From NCBI RefSeq assembly GCF_000332815.1, contig NZ_AOFD01000015.1:21424-85423 (forward strand): a stretch of 64,000 nucleotides of DNA, written 5' to 3'. This stretch comes from Arthrobacter nitrophenolicus. Lineage in GTDB: Bacteria; Actinomycetota; Actinomycetes; Actinomycetales; Micrococcaceae. Under the pieces are notes generated by a model. It worked only from the letters and a program-made list of their open reading frames with translations. It did no database searches and was not told the DNA's origin. Shown here in pieces: positions 48,328 to 57,741 of the stretch. Each line of letters opens with the position of its first letter. Positions within the stretch are counted from its first letter, which is position 1. The translations under genes were made by a program, and so were the position numbers.

Positions 48328-48854
48328 GAAGCGCCGCCGCGATCGGGGCCGGCGGCAGCGAGCCGCCGCCTCAGGCCGGGCCAGGCGGCCGCGAAACCGG
48401 GATGCAGTTCCTTCTGCTCCACCGCATCGAGCGGGATCCACAGCAATTCGATGCTCTCAGGATCGCTGATGACCGGGTCGAAGGGCTCGCGCACCAGGAC
48501 CACCACCGTGGTGTAGGACCAGTAGCCCAGGTCCAGGACAGAGGTGAACAGCACGTCCACACCCTCCGGCGGGACCGCCGCCTCTTCCCAGGCCTCCCGG
48601 AGCGCGCCGGCCACGGGCTCCTCGCCCTGGTGGAGGGCTCCGCCCGGGAGCCCCCACGTTCCGCCGTTATGGCTCCAGAACGCCCGGTGCTGCAGCAGCA
48701 CACCCTTCGCCGGATCGTAGGCCAGCACGCCGGCAGCGCCGAACCGGCCCCAGAAGCGCCCGCGGTCCCCTTCCACCCAGGCGTCGCCCGGATCCCGGGG
48801 ACCCGTGCGGACGGGCGGGGTGGCGGACGCTGCGGAAGCCAGAGAATGATCCAT
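48324..48854 (-). CDS. Nudix hydrolase
   Basis: 176 residues. The Nudix box is GGALHQGEEPVAGALREAWE followed by EA, matching Gx5Ex7REUxEE. FGAAGVLAYDPAKGVLLQHR precedes it. Hydrolyses a nucleoside diphosphate-linked substrate, not predictable here. ATG at 48854; the stop overlaps the EEP gene. Confidence 0.9.
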   Translation of the reverse strand: MDHSLASAASATPPVRTGPRDPGDAWVEGDRGRFWGRFGAAGVLAYDPAKGVLLQHRAFWSHNGGTWGLPGGALHQGEEPVAGALREAWEEAAVPPEGVDVLFTSVLDLGYWSYTTVVVLVREPFDPVISDPESIELLWIPLDAVEQKELHPGFAAAWPGLRRRLAAAGPDRGGAS

Positions 48855-48903
48855 CAGCCCAGTCTGACAGGTGCATCACGCCCGGGCCCAGTATCCGCGG
48901 ACG

Positions 48904-49095
48904 TCAGTTGCCGTGCGCGCGTTCGACGGCGAAATCACCGCCGGGATACATGATGGTCTCGTGCCCGTCATCAAAGCGGACCAGGTAAGGCGGGGTTCCG
49001 TCCTGTCCCCGCACTTCCAGGATCACTCCGTGTCGGTCCGTGGATCCAACATGCCGGCCGTGGACGATAATGCGGTCGCCCTGCGCTGCCTCCAT
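48904..49095 (-). CDS. DUF1918 protein
   Basis: 63 residues from an ATG at 49095 preceded by a strong GGAGGTGA. GDRIIVHGRHVGSTDRHGVI and PPYLVRFDDGHETIMYPGGD are the DUF1918 signature; a small SH3-like barrel of unknown function, common in actinobacteria. The longer upstream frame overlaps the divergent phosphoesterase and is rejected. Confidence 0.9.
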   Translation of the reverse strand: MEAAQGDRIIVHGRHVGSTDRHGVILEVRGQDGTPPYLVRFDDGHETIMYPGGDFAVERAHGN

Positions 49096-49168
49096 GGCAA
49101 TCACCTCCAGCCCCCAGATTACGACTCTCCCGGGAACCGGAACAGGCCCCGCGTGGCAGGATTTCCCT

Positions 49169-49675
49169 ATGCCGCTGAACATCGTCCTGGTTGCTGATAC
49201 GCACATTCCCAAGCGGGCCAAGGACCTGCCCGCCAAGGTATGGGCCGCCGTCGAAAGCGCGGATGTGGTCTTCCACGCCGGGGACTGGGTGCAGGCGGAG
49301 GTGCTGGACAAATTCCAGGAACGCAGCCGTTCGCTGGTGGGCGTCTACGGGAACAATGACGGGCCGGATCTGCGCGCCCGGCTCCCTGAAACCGCGCGCA
49401 TCACCCTGGATGGCGTCCGGTTTGCCATGGTCCACGAGACCGGGCAGGCAAAGGGGCGCGAGCTGCGGTGCGAGGCGCTCTATCCGGACGCGGACGTCTT
49501 GGTCTTCGGGCACAGCCATATCCCCTGGGACGCCACCTCCCCTGCTGGCCTGCGGCTGCTCAACCCCGGCTCGCCCACGGACCGCCGGCGCCAGCCCGCC
49601 TGCACGTACATGACGGCAATTATCGACGCCGGCCGGCTGGCGGAGGTGCGCCTGGTCGAGGTCACGCGGGAGTAG
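49169..49675 (+). CDS. YfcE-type metallophosphoesterase
   Basis: 168 residues from the ATG at 49169. Dinuclear-metal motifs: LVADTHIPKR, VFHAGDWV, VGVYGNNDGPDL, FAMVHETG and LVFGHSHIP. The size and motif spacing match small YfcE/MJ0936-like phosphodiesterases. Substrate unknown. Divergent from the DUF1918 gene. Confidence 0.9.
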   Translation: MPLNIVLVADTHIPKRAKDLPAKVWAAVESADVVFHAGDWVQAEVLDKFQERSRSLVGVYGNNDGPDLRARLPETARITLDGVRFAMVHETGQAKGRELRCEALYPDADVLVFGHSHIPWDATSPAGLRLLNPGSPTDRRRQPACTYMTAIIDAGRLAEVRLVEVTRE

Positions 49676-49718
49676 TTCCGGGTTGGCAGCCGGCCTCCGG
49701 TTGCCTAGGCTGGAACGG

Positions 49719-49730
49719 TAAGCATGCTTA
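49719..49730. promoter_or_regulatory. TAAGCATGCTTA palindrome before the SDR gene
   Basis: A perfect 12-base palindrome 38-49 bases upstream of the SDR start. Its TAAGCA/TGCTTA core recurs before the DUF5709 gene and the 57-residue gene (see those entries). Likely a binding site for a dimeric regulator or part of a stress promoter; inferred only. Confidence 0.5.
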
Positions 49731-49767
49731 GCTTTCCTGGAATCGTTCCACCAGCAGGAGGACCACC

Positions 49768-50661
49768 ATGACAGACCAGTACACCTTCCGGAACCCGGTC
49801 ACCGCCTACGAGCACATTTCCCCGCCGAAGCAGCACCAGCCCGAACCGGGGCTGGACGCGGAGCTGATGCCCAAGGCGGACCTCGGCGAGGAAACCTACC
49901 GCGGCACGGGGCGGCTCGAAGGCCGGAAGGCAATCGTCACCGGCGCGGACTCGGGCATCGGTGCCGCCGCGGCCATCGCGTTCGCCCGGGAGGGGGCCGA
50001 CGTCGTCATGTCCTACCTGCCGCAGGAGGAGGAGGACGCTGCCAGGATCGCAGGCATTATCGAAGCCGCAGGCAGGAAGGCCGTGAAGGTGCCCGGGGAC
50101 CTCAAGGACCCGTCAGCCTGCCGTGACGTGGTGGACACCGCCGTGGCAGTCCTGGGCGGTGTGGACATCCTGGTCAACAACGCCGGAAAGCAGGTGGCCC
50201 AGGAGGACCTCGCGGACATCACCGACGAGCAGTTTGACCACACGCTGAAGACCAATGTCTACGCCATGTTCTGGCTGACCAAGGCAGCCCTTCCGCACAT
50301 GCCTGCAGGGTCCACCATCATCAACACCACGTCGGTGCAGGCCTACAACCCCTCACCGACGCTGGTGGACTACGCCACCACCAAGGCCAGCATCAACAAC
50401 TTCACCAAGGGCCTGGCCCAGCAGCTCGCTCCCAAGGGGATCCGTGTCAACGCCGTTGCGCCGGGCCCCATCTGGACACCGCTGCAGGTCAGCAGTGGCC
50501 AGCCCAAGGAGGACCTGCCGGAATTCGGGCAGTCCACTCCCCTGGGCCGCGCCGGCCAGCCCGCAGAACTCGCGCCGGCCTACGTGTTCCTGGCCTCGCC
50601 CGAGTCCAGCTTCGTGCTGGGCGAGACGCTGAACGTCAACGGCGGCAGCCCCACCCCATAG
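49768..50661 (+). CDS. Short-chain dehydrogenase/reductase, general-stress type
   Basis: 297 residues. An N-terminal extension of about 50 residues with the TYRGTGRLEGRKAIVTGADS stretch, then SGIGAAAAIAFA (TGxxxGIG cofactor loop), NNAGKQ, NTTSVQAYNPS (Ser) and YATTKAS (YxxxK). This is the YdaD/YhxD-like group of classical SDRs linked to general stress in Gram-positives. The ATG follows AGGAGGA. Convergent with the DUF1810 gene, 3 bases apart. Confidence 0.92.
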   Translation: MTDQYTFRNPVTAYEHISPPKQHQPEPGLDAELMPKADLGEETYRGTGRLEGRKAIVTGADSGIGAAAAIAFAREGADVVMSYLPQEEEDAARIAGIIEAAGRKAVKVPGDLKDPSACRDVVDTAVAVLGGVDILVNNAGKQVAQEDLADITDEQFDHTLKTNVYAMFWLTKAALPHMPAGSTIINTTSVQAYNPSPTLVDYATTKASINNFTKGLAQQLAPKGIRVNAVAPGPIWTPLQVSSGQPKEDLPEFGQSTPLGRAGQPAELAPAYVFLASPESSFVLGETLNVNGGSPTP

Positions 50662-50664
50662 GTC

Positions 50665-51108
50665 CTAGGCCTGGTCCTGCCCGGCGAGCAATTCATCGGT
50701 GGCCTGGTCGGGCTGGCCGTCGAAAAACTGTGCAAGAACGGTTTTGAACACTGTTTCGCCGGGTGCGGCGCGGAGGAACAGCGTCATGGACGACTGCAGC
50801 TTGCGGGCGTCAATGCCGCCCAGGATGTCCTCTGCGGCGCGCCCGGCATGGTTGGTGAGGGCCTGTGCGCACTCCAGCAGGCGCGGGCCCAGTACGTCGT
50901 GCTCAAGGTATCCCCGGGCTTCGTCCAGTGACCTGATCGCATACTTCCGGGAGGTGGCACTCTGTCCCAGCCCTGCGATCTGCGGAAAGATGAACCACAT
51001 CCAGTGGCCCCGCTTGCCACCGAGTTGAAGTTCGGCCAGGGCCCGCTCATACGTCCCGCCACTGTCCTGTGCAGCGACGAAGCGTCCAAGGTCATAGGGA
51101 TCGTTCAT
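50665..51108 (-). CDS. DUF1810 protein
   Basis: 147 residues, starting MNDPYDLGRFVAAQDSGGTY; KRGHWMWFIFPQIAGLGQSA and SRKYAIRSLDEARGYLEHDV are diagnostic of DUF1810, a small family of unknown function. ATG at 51108 with AAGGAGA 6 bases upstream; overlaps the end of the HEAT-like gene by 17 bases, so probably last in that operon. Confidence 0.9.
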   Translation of the reverse strand: MNDPYDLGRFVAAQDSGGTYERALAELQLGGKRGHWMWFIFPQIAGLGQSATSRKYAIRSLDEARGYLEHDVLGPRLLECAQALTNHAGRAAEDILGGIDARKLQSSMTLFLRAAPGETVFKTVLAQFFDGQPDQATDELLAGQDQA

Positions 51109-51679
51109 GGATGTCTCCTTCTTGTGGGGTCTTGCGCCCGGGCGGGAAGCCGGCGCTTGGCGGCTGCCCAAGCACTGCCGCCGCCTGCCGCAGGCTGCCG
51201 TGCGGATCCTCGGCCCAGCGGGCCAGCACCACGCCGGCGCGCTGCCGGTCCCGCTCCGGCAGCCCGGCAAGCAGCGGCGCCACGACATCGGCCACCAGGG
51301 GTCCCTCGAGTTCCGCCGTGGAGGCGGAGCGGAGGAACCCCTCGATCCGGGTCAGGTCCGAGTGGCGCAGCCAGGCGGCCTTGGCCTGGAGCAGCACCAC
51401 GGCTGCCAGCCGCCGCTCGAAGACCGGCCTGGCGCCTGGCCTGGGCCGGCCCCAGAGGGCGGAGGCCAGCTGGACGACGTCATCATGGTCCAAAACCTTG
51501 AATTTCCGGAGCGCATCACGGACGGTTCCCCGGACAGCGCCCACGGAGGAACCGTAGGAGGCGAGGATCCCGCCCAGCCGGGCGGCGGCGTCGTCCGCGC
51601 GATACCAGGAGCCCTCATTCTGCAGGGTACGGTCGATGAACTCCGCTGCCGCGTCAACGACGTCCGGCCCTGCGCTCAT
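51092..51679 (-). CDS. HEAT-repeat protein resembling DNA alkylation repair (AlkD) family
   Basis: 195 residues from the ATG at 51679, which overlaps the TraR stop (ATGA). Helical: RKFKVLDHDDVVQLASALWG, FERRLAAVVLLQAKAAWLRH, IEGFLRSASTAELEGPLVAD and LARWAEDPHGSLRQAAAV. The layout resembles AlkC/AlkD-like alkylation repair glycosylases but the catalytic aspartate/tryptophan pattern is not certain, so the enzyme assignment is tentative. Confidence 0.68.
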   Translation of the reverse strand: MSAGPDVVDAAAEFIDRTLQNEGSWYRADDAAARLGGILASYGSSVGAVRGTVRDALRKFKVLDHDDVVQLASALWGRPRPGARPVFERRLAAVVLLQAKAAWLRHSDLTRIEGFLRSASTAELEGPLVADVVAPLLAGLPERDRQRAGVVLARWAEDPHGSLRQAAAVLGQPPSAGFPPGRKTPQEGDIHERSL

Positions 51680-52032
51680 CGCCGGCCCGCCCCGGCGTGG
51701 GTGATGCAGAACGGGGTCCACGGCCGGGCTTCCAGCCTGCCCTCGGCGATGGCTTCGCCGCATACGGCGCACGTGCCGTAGGTTCCGGCGTCCAGCCGGG
51801 CGAGGGCGGCCTCCACCTGGTCCAGGCCGGCGGCGCTCTGCTTCAGGAGTGCGGACGCCTGGGACAGTTCGAAGGCGATTGTGGCACCCTCGGGATCGTG
51901 CTCGTCGTCGACATTTGAATCGAGCCGGGCCGAACTGGCCGAGGCGATGTCCGCGCGGAGGTCCGGAAGCAGCGCAGCCTTCCGCTTCCGCTCCTCCTCA
52001 AGCAGCACCCGGAACCGCTCAAAATCTGGCAT
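51676..52032 (-). CDS. TraR/DksA-type zinc finger protein
   Basis: 118 residues: a coiled-coil N-terminal hairpin (EEERKRKAALLPDLRADIA, ALLKQSAAGLDQVEAALARL) and a C-terminal zinc finger GTCAVCGEAIAEGRLEARPW leading to TPFCITHA. The last ligand is His where classical DksA has Cys (CxxC...CxxH). Small actinobacterial TraR/DksA proteins may bind RNA polymerase. It follows the wall hydrolase by 21 bases. Confidence 0.88.
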   Translation of the reverse strand: MPDFERFRVLLEEERKRKAALLPDLRADIASASSARLDSNVDDEHDPEGATIAFELSQASALLKQSAAGLDQVEAALARLDAGTYGTCAVCGEAIAEGRLEARPWTPFCITHAGAGRR

Positions 52033-52053
52033 GGAGAAAGCCTAGCGCGCCCC

Positions 52054-53398
52054 TCAGTACCAGTTCCTGGCCACGGAGTGGTCCCACGCCGCGCAGGGTG
52101 TCCGGTAGCGGTCCCGGGATATACCCCAGCCCCCACTCGATCTGGGTGCGGTAGCTGGTGAGCCAGTCGCTGCCGGCGCTTCCCAGCTTGCCGGGCGGCA
52201 GGGCCTGCGGAATTCCATAGGCTCCGGAGTAGGGGTTGGTGGCAGTGGTCAGCCAGTTGGATTCCTTCGTCCAGAGCTGGGCGAGGCAGAGGAACTGGTC
52301 CTGCCCCCATCCATAGGACGCGAGGCGGCCGGAGGCATAGCTTTTGGCTGCGGCGGGATCGTTGACAGCGCCACCCGGCACGGAGGGCACGACGACGGCA
52401 GGCGGGGCGGGGCTTGCCGGCGCAGGGGCGACGGGGCCGGGGTCCGCCGGGGCCGGGTTGGTGTTGACCGGTGCCGGATTTACCGGCGGGGGGTTCACTG
52501 GCACCGGTACCGCCTGGGCCGGGTTTGGCGGTGCGGGAGGCTTTTGCGCAGCGGCAAGGGCGGCATCTGCAGCCGCCTGCCGGCGGGCCTGCTCCTCGGC
52601 AGCGGCGCGTTTGGCTGCCTGCGCCGCCTCATAGGCCGCAAGCGCCGCCCGGCCTTGCCGGTATTCGCCCTCAAGCGCCGCCGTCGTGCCCTTGAGGGAT
52701 GCCAGCTGGGCGGTCAACTCTCCGCTGCGCCGCTGCTCTTCGGCGACCTGGCGGGCCACCGCGTCCTGGGCGGAACGGGCAGCGTCCAGTTTGGCCTTCG
52801 CCTCTCCGGACAGGCGTTCACGCTCCGCCCGGGCGGCCTTTTCCTGCTCCGCCAGGGCAGCGGTGGCCTTTCCCGCGGCCTCCGCCCGGCTGACCAGGTC
52901 CGCGGTCTTGGCTCCCACGACTTCAACCACATTGAGCCCGTGAATGCTGTTGTTCTCAAGGGCTTCCAGTGCCACAAAGAGTCCCATGGTGGTTCCGCCG
53001 GTTTTGTACGACCTGGCGGCCAGCGCACCAATCGCCTGCTGATGCCGCTGCAACTCCGCATTTGCCTCGGCAGCCTGGCCGGCAAGGGCATCCACCCTCG
53101 TTGTTGCGGACTGCAGGGCGGCGTCGGCCAGTGCATAATCGGCCGCAGATACGACGGCGGCTGCCCCGAGCGTTTCGGATTCGGATTGCAGGCCTTGCAG
53201 CAGGCCTGTGATCTTCTCGATTTCGGCCGCCTTGCCGGCTTCCGACTGCTGCGCTTTCTGCACGTCCTCCCACGAGGGATACCCGCCCGGCGGGGCGTCG
53301 TCCGCGGACGCCGGAAGCAGGGCGGACGGGCCGGCCAGGGCGAGGGCCAGCACCCCTCCCAGCAGCGGGGGCATCAGCATGCTTCCGATCAGGCGCAT
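52054..53398 (-). CDS. Secreted coiled-coil peptidoglycan hydrolase-like protein (one apparent insertion)
   Basis: 447 residues when one surplus C near 52116 is removed; the frame then ends RDRYRTPCAAWDHSVARNWY. Signal peptide (LLGGVLALALAGPSALLPAS ADD), long coiled coil (about 45-280), Pro/Ala/Val-rich linker, and a C-terminal transglycosylase-like/aggregation-promoting-factor domain with LAQLWTKESNWLTTATNPYS and GAYGIPQALP. The coiled coil recalls FtsX-linked CwlO/RipC hydrolases. Heads an operon with the TraR, HEAT-like and DUF1810 genes. The only insertion among the window's indels. Confidence 0.83.
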
Positions 53399-53469
53399 AG
53401 TTCCGAAGCCTATCGGGTTTCAATGCGAGGTTGAGGGTTAGGACCGCCAGCCTGCTTTGTCTTTATGAT

Positions 53470-53482
53470 TTTGTGACACAAA
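53470..53482. promoter_or_regulatory. TTTGTGACACAAA palindrome
   Basis: Perfect 6-base arms around a central A, in the 459-base gap between two divergent wall-related genes. The remainder of that gap (53399-53660) holds this site, a possible promoter (TATGAT at 53559-53564, TGAAAC 18 bases upstream) reading to the riboswitch, and nothing else recognised. TGTGA half-sites recall CRP/GlxR-type operators but the spacing differs. Confidence 0.4.
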
Positions 53483-53660
53483 TAACAGGCCGCGCCGGAC
53501 GCTCGGTATCACCCGAGGTCAACCGGATGTGGTATGAAACTCCAAACATTTGCTTAATATGATAGAAGCGCCTCGGATGTTACCCAAACGTGACAATTGC
53601 TCCGGGGCCGGGTTATGGTCTTCAGGTGTCCCTCCCAAAACGGGACATTCCCATCAGTAT

Positions 53661-53850
53661 GCCGAGCCCTGCCACTGATACGGGATTCAACCGCTTTCCA
53701 GCTGGCAGGGACGGGGGAACCAAGTTTCCACGGCCATTTGTGGCCTTGGGGTTAAGTCGACAGCGCCTTCGTCCATTACGGGCGGTCGCCCTTCGGCCGG
53801 GTATCTCCAACCCGAACCCGACAGCTCACCCCGCAGGCATGGGAGAGGCG
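53661..53850 (+). ncRNA. Cyclic di-AMP (ydaO/yuaA-type) riboswitch
   Basis: Conserved blocks appear in order: CCCTGCCA (53667-53674) pairing with TGGCAGGG (53703-53710); ACGGGGGAACCAAG; CCTTGGGGTTAAGTC; GGCCGGGTATCTCCAACCCG; AACCCGACAGCTCACC; GCAGGCATGGGAGAGG, ending just before the GTG of the LysM gene. This string of blocks is the ydaO consensus. In actinobacteria this riboswitch controls cell-wall hydrolases and, on binding c-di-AMP, lowers expression. The role here is by family and position. Confidence 0.9.
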
Positions 53851-53857
53851 ATCACAC

Positions 53858-54708
53858 GTGTCAAAAAATTTTCCTACCGCCCGTCACCGCGCGACTCCGG
53901 CCCGCTCAATCGCGCTCCAGGGCTTGGCTGCTTCCGCAAAGTCCCAGGCCCGGACGCTCAGCCGTCCGGTGCTCGCAGTTGCCGCTGCGTCCGGCATTGC
54001 GTTCGGTGTTGGAGCTCCCGCCCACGCTGGCGTGACCGGCCCGGACACCACCGAAACCGCTAGCGTCCAGGCGTACAGCGCTCCGGCCGCTGCCGTGGCT
54101 GCTCCCGCTGCCGCAGCCCCCGCCGCCGGCAACGTCTACACCGTGGTCTCCGGCGATACCCTGGGTGCCATCTCGGCTGCACATGGCGTCAGCCTGAACG
54201 ACGTGCTGGCCGCCAACGGCCTGGATATTTCCACCATCATCTACCCCGGTGACCAGATCACCATTCCGGGCGCCGGCTACGTGGCACCTGCTGCTGCGCC
54301 TGCTCCGGCCGCACCGGCCCTGGCGAGCACCGGAACCACCGTGAACTACGCCTCCGCCGCCGTTGCCCCGGCCCCGGCTCCCGCCCCGGCCGCCACCGGC
54401 ACCGGCACCGGCGCAGCCATCCTGCTTCCGCCTACAGCCAGCTGGGCGTGCAGCAGGACTGCACCGCCATGGTGGAGAAGGCACTGCGCTCCGTTGGCCT
54501 GTCCGTCGGTGACCTGGCTCCCGGCCAGTTCTACCAGTACGGCACCACCGTGGGCACCCCCGCCCCCGGCGACCTGGTGATCACTGCCGGCCACGTGGGC
54601 GTCTACGCCGGCGACGGCCAGGTTGTCAGCGGCGGCGTGGACGGCTACAAGACCGAAGTCCACTCCATCAGCTGGCTCAGTGGAGCTTCCTTCGTCCGGG
54701 TAGCCTAG
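53858..54708 (+). CDS. Secreted LysM and NlpC/P60-like cell-wall protein (one apparent frameshift)
   Basis: 283 residues after restoring a base near 54424. Signal peptide (LSRPVLAVAAASGIAFGVGA, cleavage near PAHAG), Ala/Pro linker, one LysM domain (YTVVSGDTLGAISAAHGVSL... DISTIIYPGDQITIPG), second Ala/Pro linker, then a hydrolase domain with GVQQDCTAMVEKAL (Cys) and PGDLVITAGHVGVYAGDG (His) of an NlpC/P60-type fold. It should bind peptidoglycan and cleave stem peptides. GTG start, downstream of a c-di-AMP riboswitch; terminated by an 18-bp stem. Confidence 0.88.
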
Positions 54709-54753
54709 TCACCCGGCGCAGCTGAAGCAGCCGCAACAGACGCAGTACAGAGA

Positions 54754-54791
54754 CAAGGGCGGCGGCCGGGAACTCCCGGCCGCCGCCCTTG
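54754..54791. terminator. Perfect 18-bp hairpin between LysM and selO genes
   Basis: CAAGGGCGGCGGCCGGGA (54754-54771) and TCCCGGCCGCCGCCCTTG (54774-54791) are exact inverted copies. It lies 46 bases after the LysM stop and 39 bases before the convergent selO end, so it can serve both genes. Confidence 0.85.
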
Positions 54792-54829
54792 CCCGTTAAT
54801 GTGCTTCCGGCAGAGTCCGGCTCTTTCTG

Positions 54830-56303
54830 TCACGTACCGCAGAACGTCATGTACTTGCCGAAGTCTTCCGGGGCCCCTTCGGCGTAGCGTTCCAGGCCGG
54901 GACGCTCTTCATAGGGGGCACGCACTGCTTCCAGGAGCCTGTTCAGTGGCTCCAGGTCGCCCCCGGTGGCTGCAGCCAGGGCCTCTTCCACCAGGTGGTT
55001 CCGCGGAATGTACACGGGGTTTAGCCGGTCCATCCGGTCCGCGTCCGGTTTCATGGACCGCCAGCGGCCGGCCCAGGCATCAAATGCCGCGAGGTCCATG
55101 ACCATGCCGCGGACCGGCCGTTCATTTCCGCGCGCCGCTTCGCCCAGGTAGCGGAAGAACCGGGTGTAGTCCACGGGGCCGTCCTTCAGGATCGCTACCA
55201 CGCCGTCCACCAGTTCGGACGCCGCTTCGGCTTCAGGCTTCCCGCGGGGACGGCCGGCAGGCCCAGCTTGGCCTGCATTCCGTTGAACCACGCATCGCTG
55301 TACTGCCCGCGGAATTCGCCCAGCGCCTCCACGGCGGGAGCGACAGCCTGCTCCTGGTCCTCGTTGATCAGCGGGAGGATCGACTCGGCGAGGCGGGCCA
55401 GGTTCCATTCGGCGATGACCGGCTGGTTGGCATAGGCGTACCGCCCGCCCACATCAATGGAACTGTAAACGGCGGCCGGGTTGAAGTCGTCCATGAATGC
55501 GCAGGGGCCGTAGTCGATGGTCTCGCCGGAAATGGTCATGTTGTCCGTGTTCATCACGCCGTGGACGAAGCCCACCAGCATCCATTGCGCCACGAGCGCA
55601 GCCTGGGCCGACACCACCGCCCGGAACAGCGCAAGATAGGGATTGTCTGCCTCGGCGGCGGCAGGGTAATGCCGGCTGATGGCGTGGTCCGCCAGGCGGC
55701 GCAGCAGCTCGAGGTTGTCCGTGGCCCGCGCGTACTGGAAACTTCCCACCCGCAGGTGGCTGCCGGCCACCCTGGCCAGGACCGCCCCGGGCAGCATGTC
55801 GTCCCGGCGCACCATGCGTCCGGTGCCGACGACGGCGAGCGACCTGGTGGTGGGAATGCCCATCGCGTGCATTGCCTCACTGACGAGGTATTCACGGAGC
55901 ATGGGCCCGACGACGGCACGGCCGTCCCCTGCCCGCGCGAACGGTGTGCGGCCCGAGCCTTTGAGGTGGATATCGCGCAGGCGGCCGTTGGCGTCCACGA
56001 TTTCGCCGAGCAGGAGGGCGCGTCCGTCCCCGAGGAGGGGTGAGTAGCCGCCGAACTGGTGGCCGGCGTAGGCCTGGGCCACCGGAGCGGCCCCTTCCGG
56101 CACGTGGTTGCCCAGCAGCAACCGCACGCTTCCGGGCTGCGCAGGTAGCTGGCATCCAGCCCGAGTTCTTCCGCGAGGGCGTCGTTGAAGACCAGGAGCC
56201 GGGGCTCCGGGGCTTCCTCCGCCTGCCAGGGAACTGCCATATCTGCCAGTTCGCTGGCGAAGCGGCTGTCGAAAGTGACGGTTGATTCTGCAGCTGCAGT
56301 CAT
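54830..56303 (-). CDS. selO: Protein adenylyltransferase SelO/YdiU (two apparent frameshifts)
   Basis: Pseudokinase-fold enzyme that AMPylates proteins. [70 protein letters not shown] and CAFMDDF carry the nucleotide and metal-binding residues. The C-terminus is MTFCGT, with Cys where eukaryotic SelO has selenocysteine nearby. Deletions near 56129 and 55242 break it; repaired length is 491 residues. ATG at 56303 overlaps the permease stop (ATGA). Last of the rnz-permease-selO operon. Confidence 0.92.
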
Positions 56304-57741
56304 GGGTTAACCCTATCCCCGCGGTTGGTCCGGCGGTTGATCAGCCAGGTGGCGAGCCAGAGGACCACGCCGATGGCCATCAGTCCGCCGGCTATCTGGT
56401 ACTGGATCACGTTCCGTCCCACCCACGGCCCGGCCAGGAAGGCGCAAAGGATGGCTGCGACCAGGGGCAGGGGTCCGGGCGAGGTGAAGAAGACTTTCCG
56501 GTTCGGATCCCGTTTCCTCCGCAGCACCAGGCACGCCACGTTGACGACGGTGAAGACGCACAGCAGCAGGAACGCCGTTGTGCCGGAAAGGTTGGCGACA
56601 ATGTTGCTTTCCGGATCGCTGGTCACGTAGAGGATGAGCCCAGGGCAAGGACGGTGGAGAAGGCAATGCCCGCCCACGGGGTGCGGCGGACCGGCAGGAC
56701 CTTGCCCAGGGGATGCGGCAGGACCTGCTGGCGGGCCAGGCCGTAGATCAGCCGGCTGGCCATGAGCATGTTGATCAGTGCCGTATTGGCCACGGCGAAG
56801 ACGGCCAGGAACGGGAAGATCCGGTCGATGGGAAAGTCCGGTGAGCCCTTGTGCACCACCTCGAGCAGTGCGGCGCCTTCGGCTTCGCGGATGCCCTCCA
56901 GTTCGGTGGGCGAGAGGACACTGACCACGGACACGGCAACCAGCATGTACAGCAGCACGGCGATGCCGAGGCCGGTCAGCATGGTCCGGGGGAAGATCTT
57001 TTCGGGCTGGCGGGTTTCCTCCACCATGTTCACCGAGTCCTCAAAACCCACCATGGCGAAGAATGCGATGGAGGTGGCGGCGGTGACGGCGAGGAACAGG
57101 CCTTTGTCCTGGTAGTCGTTGAAGACGAAGATCCCGCCGGGGTTGCCCGTGCCCTGGGCCATGACGAAGAACCCGACGCCGATCACGATGCTTAGCGCCA
57201 CCATTTCCACCAGGGTGAGCACCACGTTGAACTTGACGCTCTCCCCCACGCCCCGCAGGTTGATGGCGGCCAGCAGGAGCATGAATGCCAGGGCGACGGC
57301 CGTAATGACGCCCTGGCCGGGATCACCCATGACTCCGTTGATTTCCAGCCCGCCGAAGAAATTCTGTGCCAGGACGTTGGCTGAGGTGGAGGCGCTGGTG
57401 ATGCCGGAGCAGACCACTGCGAAGGCCACCAGGAACGTGACGAAGTGGATGCCGAAGGCTTTGTGCGTGTACAGGGCAGCGCCCGCCGCCTGGGGATACT
57501 GCGTGACCAGTTCGAGGTAGGAAAACGCCGTCAGCGTCGCCACCACGAAAGCCAGGAGGAACGGCAGCCAGACGATGCCGCCCACCGTTCCGGCCATGGT
57601 GCCGGTGACGGCGTAGACACCGGCGCCAAGAATGTCCCCCACGATGAAGAGCAGGAGGAGTTTCGGGCCCAGGACCCGTTTCAGCTCGGGCTCCCCGCCC
57701 GCAGGTGTGACGCCGTCGACTTCCTCGGACGTGGCGCTCAT
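56300..57741 (-). CDS. APC-superfamily amino-acid permease (one apparent frameshift)
   Basis: 480 residues, about 12 transmembrane helices, once a base near 56641 is restored. The first helix [20 protein letters not shown] has the APC substrate-backbone G-x-G motif; [20 protein letters not shown] is the conserved helix 6 region; [21 protein letters not shown] follows. Substrate unknown. Overlaps rnz upstream and selO downstream, so three genes are translationally linked. Confidence 0.9.
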
